DNA of 13,791 nt from an uncultured Alphaproteobacteria bacterium. Lineage in GTDB: Bacteria; Pseudomonadota; Alphaproteobacteria; Rs-D84. Of the stretch, positions 5,360 through 13,761 are shown in pieces (position 1 is the stretch's first letter; each line of letters begins with the position of its first letter). Position numbers and translations under genes: made by a program. Location: NCBI GenBank assembly GCA_946185785.1, contig CAMHKP010000002.1, positions 1 to 13,791 on the forward strand, in the 5' to 3' direction. The notes beneath the pieces were generated by a model, which saw only the letters and a program-made list of their open reading frames with translations, did no database searches and had not been told where the DNA came from.

Positions 5360-7879
5360 TTATACATCGTCCCATGCACGTGCTAAATCGTCATATGCGC
5401 GATATTTTTGATCGCTGTTTGGACGGTTTTCATATGGTGCGCGACCGACACTAAATATATTTATCTGTTCTGTTGTTTTATCTGTTGCAGCGCGAATCAT
5501 ATCAGCCGTTGTTTCGGCATCATATTCAATGCGTACAACATTATTGTTGCGTAATTGTAAAAACATCATAATTGGTGTTTTGCTATGTGCGCTGGTTGGA
5601 ATTTTAAATCCGCCCGATTGCAACATAAATGCTTCTAATGGTAATTGTGGCATTGTGCCGTCTAAAAGTTGTGATTTGCTGGGCGCGGCACCGGTTTTAA
5701 TGTCCATAACAATTCCGTCTGTTATTCTGTCGGCACGTGCGCGAATTGTACGTCCCGCGATTTTTACAGAACCAGGAATTTCGGCATATGCGTCCGGATG
5801 TGTATTTAATTCATCTGTGATAAACGGTGCGATTTCTGTAAATCGTTTATGCCAAAAACGGAATAAAACACCGCTTAATGCTGGTATCTTTTTAGCGGCA
5901 TCGTCCATACGTGCAACAAGCATTTCAGGGGTGTCGCCAGTTTTCGCGTGTTCAATTACGTCGTGTACCAAATTTCCAAATGCGCGTGCATCTGGCCCGA
6001 CCCAATAATCATCAATCTGTTTTAAGCGCAATATATGCCGTACATAGAACGCATATGGATTATGAATAAGTAATTCAAGTTCGGTCACATAAATATCAGA
6101 CCAGTCTGCTGGGGGTGTTGGTGCATTATAATTTAATGGTCGTGCATCAACATTGTCGCGTTCATATATAGTGGACAGAATTTCTTGCTGGGCTGACGCA
6201 TCATATTTTCCACCGCGTGCCGCAACGCGCGATATAAACCGTGATTCTGTTGTTTGAACACCACCGGAAATTTTGCTGCGCAACCAATATACTTCCGCCC
6301 CACAAGACAGATTCATAAAGTCTAACGACATCAGTGATACCTTGTGGTCTGGTGATGGCAACCCAATTTTTTCTGAGACAGCACGTGGCAACCATGCATT
6401 TTCATAACCGCGTGCTGGAAACATATTTTCGTTAAGTCCGGTTAAAATAATAACATCAGCGGTTTGCATACGTGATTCAATGGTCCCCAGAACGCATACC
6501 TGTGGGTCTTCGGTTGTATTACCACGAATAACAACAGATGATAATGTGTCGGCAATAAATGCGCGTGCGTCATTTAGGGTTAATATAATACCGTTCGTTT
6601 TTAATGCGTTGGACATTTCACGAATTGCCGTCCATATAGAAATAGTATTTTCATCTGTTGGATTAAATTGTGGCATCCAATTGTATTCGCCCAATTCAAC
6701 AATGCGCAAAATTGTTTCAAATAAATCGTTGTCTGCATCATGATAAAGTTCATCAAATTTATTTGAATTTTTTTCAATCCAATCATCAAACATATTTAAT
6801 ATTGCGCGTCCAACAACATGCATTGTTGCCGGTGTGCCCCCAGAAAAATCAGCAACAATATTTTGCGCGGCAAGTGCACCCGCAATACGCTGATTCCCAG
6901 CGGCATCTGGTGTTATAATCAAAACAGATTTTTTGTGTGAAATTGCGCGCTTTGCAATTTCAGCCACTGCGATGGCCTCAACGCTTTCGCGTTCACATTC
7001 AATTAAATGACAGTGTGAAACAGCCGTCACATTTTTTGGTTTTTCTGGGTTATTACCAAATGCAAAATTCATAAAATCAATAGTTGCAGAATCGCCGACA
7101 TCTATTGGAATAATGTCATCAACATTACAACCAATGCGGGATAAAAATTTATATTCACTGTGATACGGATTTGTTGGTAATTCAAAATCACTTACACGTC
7201 CCGCAATTTTACCAGACAAAATTATGCGTCCGTTTGTGTGGTTTGCCACCGCCACCATTAAATCAGCGGTTGCAGGGACACTTGCGGTTGATCCACAAAC
7301 GATAACCAATTTATATTTTTCAATTTGCGAAATCCATGCACGAATATCAGCGTTTCTTTTTTCTGTTGTTGTTGGTCGGTTGCGTGTAATTGCAGGTATA
7401 TTATTTGATAAAATTTGTAAAATTTTCGCCTTGTCATGAAAGTGTGTTGCGTATTGTTCGCCAATAATATTGGACCATTCTATTTGTGAAATGTCGATAC
7501 CTTCGTTTTCAAGGTAATCAGTCATGCGAACCAAATCGCGTGCGATGGGCAGGGCGGTTGAAATGTTTTTTATGTGTTTGTCTGCGGATAATAATTTAGC
7601 AAGAATAACGATACGTTCTGTATTTGATATTGTGTCGGTATATTCTTCTTCGTCTTCTGCTGATTCAACCCCTTCGCCAAGTGCGACCAATTCGGGTAAT
7701 ATTACCGCGCCACCAAATTTTTCAGCCAGCATTTTTTCAGTTGCGCGTATTGCACGACGACTTGGCAAAAAAATCAGCATATCGCACAAAGAAACATTTG
7801 ATGTTTCCATAATATGCCACAGCGCATCAAGTGTATGTGCTGGATTTGTTGGGAAAAAAATGTTTTTATTTGATGCCAA
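5360..7879 (-). CDS. addB: AddB-like double-strand break repair nuclease subunit
   Basis: An 839-residue protein matching the alphaproteobacterial AddB type, partner of the AddA helicase-nuclease in resecting broken DNA ends for recombination. The N-terminal part is helicase-like but has no visible Walker A motif. The C-terminus is a RecB-family PD-(D/E)XK nuclease: NLVHDVIEH, then D717 (RADRITDG), D726-x-K728 (MDIKTG) and the QLPLEAFML helix near 745. No cysteine cluster follows, so the Fe-S cluster of Firmicute AddB is absent. The start is TTG at 7879, six bases after AAGGA, overlapping the last 14 bases of engB; the two are surely co-transcribed. It is shorter than most AddB proteins (about 1000 residues). 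addA, often next to it, is not in the window. Confidence 0.82.
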   Translation of the reverse strand: MASNKNIFFPTNPAHTLDALWHIMETSNVSLCDMLIFLPSRRAIRATEKMLAEKFGGAVILPELVALGEGVESAEDEEEYTDTISNTERIVILAKLLSADKHIKNISTALPIARDLVRMTDYLENEGIDISQIEWSNIIGEQYATHFHDKAKILQILSNNIPAITRNRPTTTEKRNADIRAWISQIEKYKLVIVCGSTASVPATADLMVAVANHTNGRIILSGKIAGRVSDFELPTNPYHSEYKFLSRIGCNVDDIIPIDVGDSATIDFMNFAFGNNPEKPKNVTAVSHCHLIECERESVEAIAVAEIAKRAISHKKSVLIITPDAAGNQRIAGALAAQNIVADFSGGTPATMHVVGRAILNMFDDWIEKNSNKFDELYHDADNDLFETILRIVELGEYNWMPQFNPTDENTISIWTAIREMSNALKTNGIILTLNDARAFIADTLSSVVIRGNTTEDPQVCVLGTIESRMQTADVIILTGLNENMFPARGYENAWLPRAVSEKIGLPSPDHKVSLMSLDFMNLSCGAEVYWLRSKISGGVQTTESRFISRVAARGGKYDASAQQEILSTIYERDNVDARPLNYNAPTPPADWSDIYVTELELLIHNPYAFYVRHILRLKQIDDYWVGPDARAFGNLVHDVIEHAKTGDTPEMLVARMDDAAKKIPALSGVLFRFWHKRFTEIAPFITDELNTHPDAYAEIPGSVKIAGRTIRARADRITDGIVMDIKTGAAPSKSQLLDGTMPQLPLEAFMLQSGGFKIPTSAHSKTPIMMFLQLRNNNVVRIEYDAETTADMIRAATDKTTEQINIFSVGRAPYENRPNSDQKYRAYDDLARAWDDV

Positions 7880-8420
7880 TAATTTTCCTTAACGATTCAA
7901 TGCCTGTTTTCTTTTCAGCAGATGTTTCCAAAATTTCTGGAATCATTGCGCCATGATGTATGTGTTCTATTTTTAATTGGTTTTCTTCGCGTGTGCGTTT
8001 GTCTTTTTTTGTGTACACAATTTGATAACTAATTGCGTTTGTATCACAGAATTCCATTAAATCTAGATCACTGTCGCGTGGGCCGATACGCGAATCTATT
8101 AAAATGAACAGGCGTTTCAACTGACGACGCGTGATTAAATATTCTTCCAGTCTTTCAACCCAACGGATTGCATCGTCACGTGATACACGTGCATAACCAT
8201 AGCCAGGCAAATCAACAATCATTATACGGTCATCAACATTGAACAGGTTTAACGATTGGGTGCGCCCAGGGGTGTTTGATGTACGTGCAACTTTTTCACC
8301 AACAATCGCGTTGATAAGTGATGATTTACCAACATTACTGCGCCCAACGAAAGCGAATTCTGCGAATTGTGTTTTGGGTAATGATTTTACGGTGTCAAAA
8401 GAACCGACAAATTTAATCAT
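7866..8420 (-). CDS. engB: Ribosome biogenesis GTPase EngB/YsxC
   Basis: A 184-residue GTPase of the TRAFAC class needed for assembly of the large ribosomal subunit. All G-motifs are seen: G1 GRSNVGKS (26-33), the G2 threonine region TSNTPGRTQ (48-56), G3 DLPGYG (70-75), G4 TKKD (137-140) and G5 TSAEKKTG near the C-terminus. It is slightly shorter than the usual 195-210 residues. Its ATG overlaps the end of rsmI by eight bases (ATGATTAA), with GGGGG just upstream, and its tail overlaps addB, so rsmI, engB and addB form one transcript. Confidence 0.96.
   Translation of the reverse strand: MIKFVGSFDTVKSLPKTQFAEFAFVGRSNVGKSSLINAIVGEKVARTSNTPGRTQSLNLFNVDDRIMIVDLPGYGYARVSRDDAIRWVERLEEYLITRRQLKRLFILIDSRIGPRDSDLDLMEFCDTNAISYQIVYTKKDKRTREENQLKIEHIHHGAMIPEILETSAEKKTGIESLRKIIGIK
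7880..7890 (-). promoter_or_regulatory. Ribosome binding site fixing the TTG start of addB
   Basis: AAGGA on the minus strand lies inside the last codons of engB (TTA AGG AAA), six bases before TTG 7879. No ATG in frame occurs until well into the conserved N-terminus, so the TTG start is favoured. Translation of addB is probably coupled to termination of engB. Confidence 0.6.
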
Positions 8421-9213
8421 CGTTGCCCCCTTTGTTCAGCATGCGTTTATATGCTTCCTTTTTAGATATGCCGGCACGCGCAGCAAGGTTGGCCGCCGCA
8501 GATTTTGTAGATGATGAAACAATATCATTAACAATTTCACTAATTTCATTATCTGACATTTTGTGTTCAGGCGCAGGCGCAACAACAATTACAATTTCAC
8601 CACGCGGTGGGTCAATATTAACAAGGTCTGCGGGATAACCGATGATTGCTTGTTCATGAACCTTGGTTATTTCGCGAACAATTGCAATTTGTCGTTCGGG
8701 CATAACGCGTGCAAAATCACGAATGGTATCCATTATGCGATTTGGGCTTTCATAATAAATTATTGTATGACGAATGCGGTTGTCGTCATGTAATTTTTTT
8801 GGATCATAAAATCCACAAAATGTAAATCTGTCGGTTGGAAACCCAGATAATACCAATGCAGAAATGGCCGCCACAGGTCCCGGTACAACAAATACTGGGA
8901 TGTTTTCAGCGCGTGCTGCACGAACTAATCGAAATCCTGGGTCGCTTATACATGGCATGCCAGCATCGGTCACAACGGCAATGGATAAACCGCTGCGTAA
9001 TTTTTCAATTAAATCTGGAATAACATCACGTTCGTTATGTTCATGGTGTGATATACGTTTTGTTTTTATATCAAAGTGTGATGCCAATTTACCAAATACG
9101 CGCGTATCTTCGGCAGCAATTAAATCAACACCACGCAAAACTTCAATCGCGCGGGGTGAAAAATCGCCTAGATTTCCAATTGGTGTACCAACAATATAAA
9201 GTCCATATTGCAT
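8413..9213 (-). CDS. rsmI: 16S rRNA (cytidine-1402-2'-O)-methyltransferase
   Basis: A 266-residue tetrapyrrole-methylase-fold enzyme that uses S-adenosylmethionine to methylate the ribose of C1402 in the decoding centre of 16S rRNA. The SAM-binding start GTPIGNLGD (9-17) and AAEDTR (34-39) are typical, followed by TDAGMPCISDPG and YYESPNR. The C-terminal segment (about 225-260, ending KKEAYKRML) matches the helical RsmI tail. Length is a little below the E. coli enzyme. AAAGGGA lies upstream of the ATG. It is divergent from the LppC-like lipoprotein gene, the same pairing as yraL and yraM (lpoA) in enterobacteria. Confidence 0.95.
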   Translation of the reverse strand: MQYGLYIVGTPIGNLGDFSPRAIEVLRGVDLIAAEDTRVFGKLASHFDIKTKRISHHEHNERDVIPDLIEKLRSGLSIAVVTDAGMPCISDPGFRLVRAARAENIPVFVVPGPVAAISALVLSGFPTDRFTFCGFYDPKKLHDDNRIRHTIIYYESPNRIMDTIRDFARVMPERQIAIVREITKVHEQAIIGYPADLVNIDPPRGEIVIVVAPAPEHKMSDNEISEIVNDIVSSSTKSAAANLAARAGISKKEAYKRMLNKGGNDD

Positions 9214-9262
9214 TTTGAATCCCTTTACATTAGAATAATACAGAATTAAATGGATTTTTCAA
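9208..9262. promoter_or_regulatory. Overlapping divergent promoters of rsmI and the lipoprotein
   Basis: Minus strand: TTGAAA (9262-9257), 16 bases, TATTAT (9240-9235), for rsmI. Plus strand: TTGCAT (9208-9213), 17 bases, TAGAAT (9231-9236), for the lipoprotein. The two -10 boxes share two bases, and each -35 lies at or inside the start of the opposite gene. Confidence 0.5.
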
Positions 9263-10803
9263 TGTATATAAAAACTATTTTTAAGATTTTAGCGGTTTGT
9301 GCGATATTGGCGGGGTGTGCTGGGCCACGTGGCCGTTGGTCGGTTGATGATACCGGTGCGACAACAACGCCGGCAGCGATGCAGTACGGCACATATGAAG
9401 ATGGCGAAAATCATCGCATGGCGGTTTTGTTGCCAATGACTGGTGATGCGGCGGCATCTGGGCGTGCGATTCGTACATCTGTTGAAATGGCGGTTTTAGA
9501 AACAGGCGCAGACAATTTGAATGTTTCGTTCTTTGATTCTGCCTTGGGTCGGGCAGCGGTTAGTGATGCATTGGATTCTGATCCAGAAGTTATTGTTGGC
9601 CCGTTGTTTGCAAATGATGCGCGCCTTGTCCGTGATATGAAATCATCGTCTTTGCCGGTATTGTCGTTCACATCGGATGCAACGGCGGTTGGTGATGGTA
9701 TTATGACAATGGCGCTGATGCCGACAAATAGTGTTGAGGCTATTGTTCGTGAAATGCAAAATGACAAGGTTCACAATTTTATTGTGATTGCGCCTGATAC
9801 AGAATCTGGACATTTGTTGGCTGGCGCGGCTAGCACCGCGGCAGAAATGTACAACATACAGTTGTCTGGTGCATTTTTCTATACGGAACGTAATGCGGAT
9901 TCTATTAAATCAGCAACAGAAAAGGCTTCGATGAACGTTGCGCGCACCGCGGCACATACACGCGCGCGTGAAATTTTATCAGATGTTTTAACCACCGAAG
10001 CATTAACTTCTATTGAACGTTCATCGGTTATACGTCAATTGGATAATTTATCCAAGAATGATGTGATTGGTACATTGCCATATGATGCGGTGTTATTCTT
10101 GGGAACTGGCGAAGATACAAAATCATTGGCATCGTTTATGCGCTATTTTGGTGTGGGCGCGCGCGATGCACGGTTTTATGGAACAGCAATGTGGGACGGT
10201 GCAGATATCGCATCTGATTTAACTTTGTCGGGTGCAAAATACGCGGCATTGCCAGATATGAACGAAGGATTCATTACAAAATATGAACATGTTGCAGGTG
10301 CAAAACCGACACGTCTGGGGTCAATTGGGTACGATGCGACAAATATGGCGATTGGAATGTTGTATTCTGGTAAATCACATGCGGCATATTTGTTAGATCC
10401 ATCGGGTTATGCCGGTGTTGACGGTATTGTACGCCTGCGTCCAAATGGCGACAGTGAACGCGCGATGCGTATTATGCAATTGGATGGTTCTGGGGAAATC
10501 AAGGTTGTTAAAGAAGCGGCAACAGATTTTATGACACCATTGTATAATATTGAACAACGTCGTATATCACCAATTGGTGAAATGCAATTACAAACACGTG
10601 GTGTGAACCCAATGAATTACATTACGTTGCCAGAACGTATACGTTCAAAATACAAATCAAAAACATATGGTGCAAATATGACTGCACAAACAAACGCGCA
10701 ATTGGTTGATATTGTATCTGTTGTACCCGAAGATACAAATGATGCGGTTGTGTTGCAAAATTATAAGCCGGTAAAACTGGCACCAGTTAAGCAAACATAT
10801 TGA
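9250..10803 (+). CDS. LppC/LpoA-like lipoprotein, penicillin-binding protein activator
   Basis: A 517-residue lipoprotein with a periplasmic binding-protein-like domain, of the family that includes E. coli LpoA (YraM), an outer-membrane activator of PBP1A. The signal peptide ends in the lipobox LAGC at 20-23, so Cys23 would be lipidated. Residues from about 57 (HRMAVLLPMTGDAAASGRAI) begin the binding-protein fold, with VGPLFANDARLV and SLPVLSFTSD typical of it. The N-terminal TPR domain of E. coli LpoA is missing, as in other alphaproteobacterial members. An internal ATG at 9262 gives a cleaner signal peptide (MYIKTIFK) and a more plausible leader length, so the true start may be there. Divergent from rsmI, as in enterobacteria. 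Whether it activates a PBP here is inferred. Confidence 0.85.
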   Translation: MDFSMYIKTIFKILAVCAILAGCAGPRGRWSVDDTGATTTPAAMQYGTYEDGENHRMAVLLPMTGDAAASGRAIRTSVEMAVLETGADNLNVSFFDSALGRAAVSDALDSDPEVIVGPLFANDARLVRDMKSSSLPVLSFTSDATAVGDGIMTMALMPTNSVEAIVREMQNDKVHNFIVIAPDTESGHLLAGAASTAAEMYNIQLSGAFFYTERNADSIKSATEKASMNVARTAAHTRAREILSDVLTTEALTSIERSSVIRQLDNLSKNDVIGTLPYDAVLFLGTGEDTKSLASFMRYFGVGARDARFYGTAMWDGADIASDLTLSGAKYAALPDMNEGFITKYEHVAGAKPTRLGSIGYDATNMAIGMLYSGKSHAAYLLDPSGYAGVDGIVRLRPNGDSERAMRIMQLDGSGEIKVVKEAATDFMTPLYNIEQRRISPIGEMQLQTRGVNPMNYITLPERIRSKYKSKTYGANMTAQTNAQLVDIVSVVPEDTNDAVVLQNYKPVKLAPVKQTY

Positions 10804-10831
10804 TAGTATTGAAGTAGAAGAATAATTCATA

Positions 10832-11053
10832 ATGAAAAAACGAAATAAATGCATTGGTGTTGTAGAACATGTCATATCGTGGATAAAAAGGTTTTATGGT
10901 TATGAAACAAAACCCGAAAAAGCACCCGATACACAAAAAAAGAAAATAAAAAGTTCATACAATTTAGATAAGCCAGAATCTGACACAGAAGATGCTACAA
11001 CAGAAGATGAATTGGTCGCAATGTCGGTATTAGAAAACGATGGAAGTGATTAA
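10832..11053 (+). CDS. Small uncharacterised protein, basic start and acidic tail
   Basis: A 73-residue open frame lying between the lipoprotein gene (28 bases away) and a terminator, in the same direction, so probably its operon partner. I do not recognise it. The N-terminus (MKKRNKCIGVVEHVISWIKRFYGYE) is basic and could form an amphipathic helix; residues 30-50 are lysine-rich and the C-terminus is strongly acidic (about 11 D or E in the last 25 residues). No signal peptide or membrane segment is seen. The ribosome site is weak (AGAAG). In many proteobacteria yraN follows the lipoprotein; this sequence is shorter and shows no YraN motif. Likely real because of its position and terminator, but the coding signal alone is modest. 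Confidence 0.5.
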   Translation: MKKRNKCIGVVEHVISWIKRFYGYETKPEKAPDTQKKKIKSSYNLDKPESDTEDATTEDELVAMSVLENDGSD

Positions 11054-11062
11054 AAGAAAAAT

Positions 11063-11090
11063 AAAAACACCGGCATTTGCCGGTGTTTTT
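11063..11090. terminator. Stereotyped bidirectional hairpin terminator, copy 3
   Basis: Stem CACCGGC (11068-11074) / GCCGGTG (11079-11085) with loop ATTT, flanked by A5 and T5. It sits between the convergent small-protein gene and mnmE and can end both transcripts. Confidence 0.93.
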
Positions 11091-11097
11091 ATGCTTT

Positions 11098-12399
11098 TTA
11101 TTTTCCCAAACACAGTTGTGAAAATGTGGCGTCCATAACGTCGGCTGCGGTAATTGTCCCAAGAATTTTACCAATTGCGTCCGCCGCCGCGCGAACATGT
11201 TCGGCTATTAAATCAAAGTTTTCGCCACGAATATTTGTTGCCGATTTTAATTCATCGCGTGCGCTTTCCAACAATGTTTTTGTGCGTGCGTTGATAACCA
11301 GCATATTTTCTGCGCCGTCCGTCAGTTTGTGTAATTTTTTACGAATAACTTTTAACAAATCGTTCACCCCGTCGCCCGTTTTTGCGGAAACATAAATCGC
11401 GTTTTTATTACGTTTTGTTTTTACTAAATCTGATTTGTTTATGACAACGACTTCATTATCTGTGGTTTTAGATTTGTCTGCTTTTTCGGCGTATACATGA
11501 ATTACCATGTCGGCATTTTGAATTTCAGCATTTGTGCGTTCAATACCAATCTTTTCAATTTTGTTGCGCGTGTTTTTGCGCAAGCCCGCGGTGTCAGACA
11601 GGTTCACCAGATATCCATCTATATCAAGTGTGGCGGACACAACATCACGTGTTGTTCCGGGTATACTTGATACAATTGCGCGGTTCGATCCCAATATTGC
11701 ATTAAACAATGATGATTTACCAACATTTGCATCGCCAACCAGTGCGATATTAAAACCACCACGCACCGCGCGCGCCGCGGCATAGCGCGATAATGATTTA
11801 TCTATTTCACCGTATAATTTTTTGATTTTTGTTTTAATTGTTTTACCAATGTTTTGTGGTAAATCGTCCGCATCATAGTCCAATATCGCGGCACTGTATG
11901 CGGCAATTTCAATCATATCACGACGCCACGCGTCATATATTTTACTGTCGCGGCCCATCATAGATGATAATGCAGATTTACGCTGAACATCGGTTTGTGC
12001 ATCCAGCAGTGCCGCCAGTCCATCAATATCCGCCAAGTCCATTTTATTGTTATAAAACGCACGTCTTGAAAATTCACCAGGGGTCGCCATGCGCATGTTG
12101 TTTGCAGATAAAAATTCAAATATTTTTTCAATAACCGCGGGTGCGCCATGCGATGCAATTTCAATAACATCTTCGCCAGTAAAAGAGTGGGGCGCAGCAA
12201 AATATGTGACAATGCATTGGTCAATAGGTTCATTCGCATTGTCAGTCAGGTTCACAAAATATGCATGTCGTGGTGTGATGCCAAATTTGCCAACGATGCG
12301 TTCTGCAAAATCAGACAGGTTTTCGCCCGATATGCGAATAACCGCAACCCCCGATTTTCCATGTCCAGAGCTAAGAGCAAATATCGTGTCGTTATTCAT
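11098..12399 (-). CDS. mnmE: tRNA-modifying GTPase MnmE
   Basis: A 433-residue GTPase that, with MnmG, installs carboxymethylaminomethyl or related groups at U34 of certain tRNAs. The N-terminal tetrahydrofolate-binding domain opens with DTIFALSSGHGKSGVAVIRI; the inserted G domain shows G1 GDANVGKS (222-229), PGTTRD (247-252), DTAG (269-272) and NKSD (321-324). The C-terminal CLGK (430-433) keeps the catalytic cysteine of the family. I start at ATG 12399, one base after the ruvA stop, because family members begin right before this DTI motif; a GTG five codons upstream (12414) is in frame but overlaps ruvA. Co-transcribed with ruvA. Confidence 0.96.
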   Translation of the reverse strand: MNNDTIFALSSGHGKSGVAVIRISGENLSDFAERIVGKFGITPRHAYFVNLTDNANEPIDQCIVTYFAAPHSFTGEDVIEIASHGAPAVIEKIFEFLSANNMRMATPGEFSRRAFYNNKMDLADIDGLAALLDAQTDVQRKSALSSMMGRDSKIYDAWRRDMIEIAAYSAAILDYDADDLPQNIGKTIKTKIKKLYGEIDKSLSRYAAARAVRGGFNIALVGDANVGKSSLFNAILGSNRAIVSSIPGTTRDVVSATLDIDGYLVNLSDTAGLRKNTRNKIEKIGIERTNAEIQNADMVIHVYAEKADKSKTTDNEVVVINKSDLVKTKRNKNAIYVSAKTGDGVNDLLKVIRKKLHKLTDGAENMLVINARTKTLLESARDELKSATNIRGENFDLIAEHVRAAADAIGKILGTITAADVMDATFSQLCLGK

Positions 12400-12400
12400 C

Positions 12401-12982
12401 TTACTTGTTTCCACTTATTTGTTTCAATGCGATTGGAACCAATGTTGCGACATCTGCGCCTGGGTTTTCAGCAACCAATTTTTGTGCCATATCAATAATA
12501 TCCAATCTGCGATAACCCAGTGCTTCCAATGCCGCCAGCAAGTCTGGTAATGCACCGCTGGATGCAATGTCGCCACCGCCAAAGTCAAAAGAACCACCAC
12601 CAATTTTATTTTTCAATTCAACAATGATTTTTTCGGCAACTTTCTTGCCAACACCTGGGGCGGTGGCAATTGTTTTTGCATCACCCGTTGCGATTGCAGA
12701 CATCAGTGTATCGGTCTTTATCGTGCCCATGATTGCCAGTGCGACCTTGGGCCCCACACCAGAAACGGTCGTCAATTGGTTAAACAGGTTTTGACCGGCA
12801 ATCGTGGAAAAACCGAATAATCTTATGGAATCTTCACGTACAACGGTTTCAATCCACAGTGCCACAGTCGATTTAGGTGTGAGCATTTCTGGGGTATAGA
12901 CCTTGTACCCGACGTCGTGTACCAACAAAATTACGAACCCATCACCAATATAATCAACAATACCTTGCAATTTTCCAATCAT
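12401..12982 (-). CDS. ruvA: Holliday junction branch migration protein RuvA
   Basis: A 193-residue DNA-junction binding subunit that holds the four-way junction while RuvB drives branch migration. The N-terminal OB-fold (MIGKLQGIVDYIGDGFVIL), two helix-hairpin-helix motifs (VSGVGPKVALAIMG and APGVGKKVAEKII) and the C-terminal RuvB-binding domain (from about 145, LLAALEALGYRR) are all present, and length is normal. AAAGGAT precedes the ATG. Unusually, neither ruvC nor ruvB is beside it; mnmE follows directly. yebC, usually upstream of ruvC, is here divergent. Confidence 0.96.
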   Translation of the reverse strand: MIGKLQGIVDYIGDGFVILLVHDVGYKVYTPEMLTPKSTVALWIETVVREDSIRLFGFSTIAGQNLFNQLTTVSGVGPKVALAIMGTIKTDTLMSAIATGDAKTIATAPGVGKKVAEKIIVELKNKIGGGSFDFGGGDIASSGALPDLLAALEALGYRRLDIIDMAQKLVAENPGADVATLVPIALKQISGNK

Positions 12983-13001
12983 TTGTTATCCTTTTGCTGT
13001 A

Positions 13002-13030
13002 ATTTTAATCTAAAATAATCAAAAGGTCAA
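13002..13030 (-). promoter_or_regulatory. Promoter of ruvA-mnmE
   Basis: On the minus strand, TTGACC (13030-13025), 17 bases, then TAAAAT (13007-13002): five of six matches in each box. Transcription would begin about 13 bases before the ruvA ATG. The -35 overlaps the AAAGG ribosome site of yebC on the other strand. Confidence 0.6.
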
Positions 13031-13032
13031 AT

Positions 13033-13749
13033 ATGAGTGGGCACAGTAAATGGCACAACATTCAGCACAAGAAAGGGCTGGTTGATGCAGCACGCAGCGG
13101 TTTGTTTACAAAACTGGCGCGTGAAATAACAATGTCGGCAAAGTTGGGCGATCCAAACCCAGATAACAATCCGCGTCTTCGCTTGGCGATTTTACAGGCG
13201 CGCAAGAATTCTATGCCGAACGATAATATTAAACGTGCAATTGACAAGGCATCGGGCAGCAATACCGAAAACTATGTTGCGGTGCGCTATGAAGGATATG
13301 GCCCGGGTGCTGTTCCGTTTATTGTAGAGGCGTTGACGGACAACCCACGCAGAACAGTACCAGAGGTTCGCAATATCTTTGCCAAAAACGGTGGCAACAT
13401 GGGCGAAGAAGGTTCGGTTGTGTTTATGTTCACACGCGCTGGTCAAATTATGTATCCAGCATCCATCGGCAAAACCGAAGATGAAATGATGGAAATCGTT
13501 ATGGACACTGGCGCGGATAATCTGGAAACCAGTGAAGAAGGTTTCATTATCACAACCAAGCCAGACGATTTTATGACGGTGCAAAAAGCATTGGCGGATA
13601 AATTGGGCGAACCAGAAAATGCAGAATTGACATGGATTCCAAACATGCCAATGGATTTAGATGACGAAGCCTATGCCAAGGTGGAAAAGTTGGTTGATGC
13701 GTTGAACGACAACGATGACGTTCAAAAAGTATTCACCGCCGCCGCATAA
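13033..13749 (+). CDS. yebC: YebC/TACO1 family protein
   Basis: A 238-residue protein of the YebC/PmpR/TACO1 family, described as a transcriptional regulator in some bacteria and as a translation factor easing difficult peptide stretches in others. The opening MSGHSKWHNIQHKKG, then LFTKLAREI and NDNIKRAIDKASG, and the VRYEGYGPGA segment are family hallmarks. Length is typical. AAAGG lies eight bases before the ATG. A terminator of the common hairpin type follows at once. Confidence 0.94.
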   Translation: MSGHSKWHNIQHKKGLVDAARSGLFTKLAREITMSAKLGDPNPDNNPRLRLAILQARKNSMPNDNIKRAIDKASGSNTENYVAVRYEGYGPGAVPFIVEALTDNPRRTVPEVRNIFAKNGGNMGEEGSVVFMFTRAGQIMYPASIGKTEDEMMEIVMDTGADNLETSEEGFIITTKPDDFMTVQKALADKLGEPENAELTWIPNMPMDLDDEAYAKVEKLVDALNDNDDVQKVFTAAA

Positions 13750-13761
13750 AAATAAAAATGT

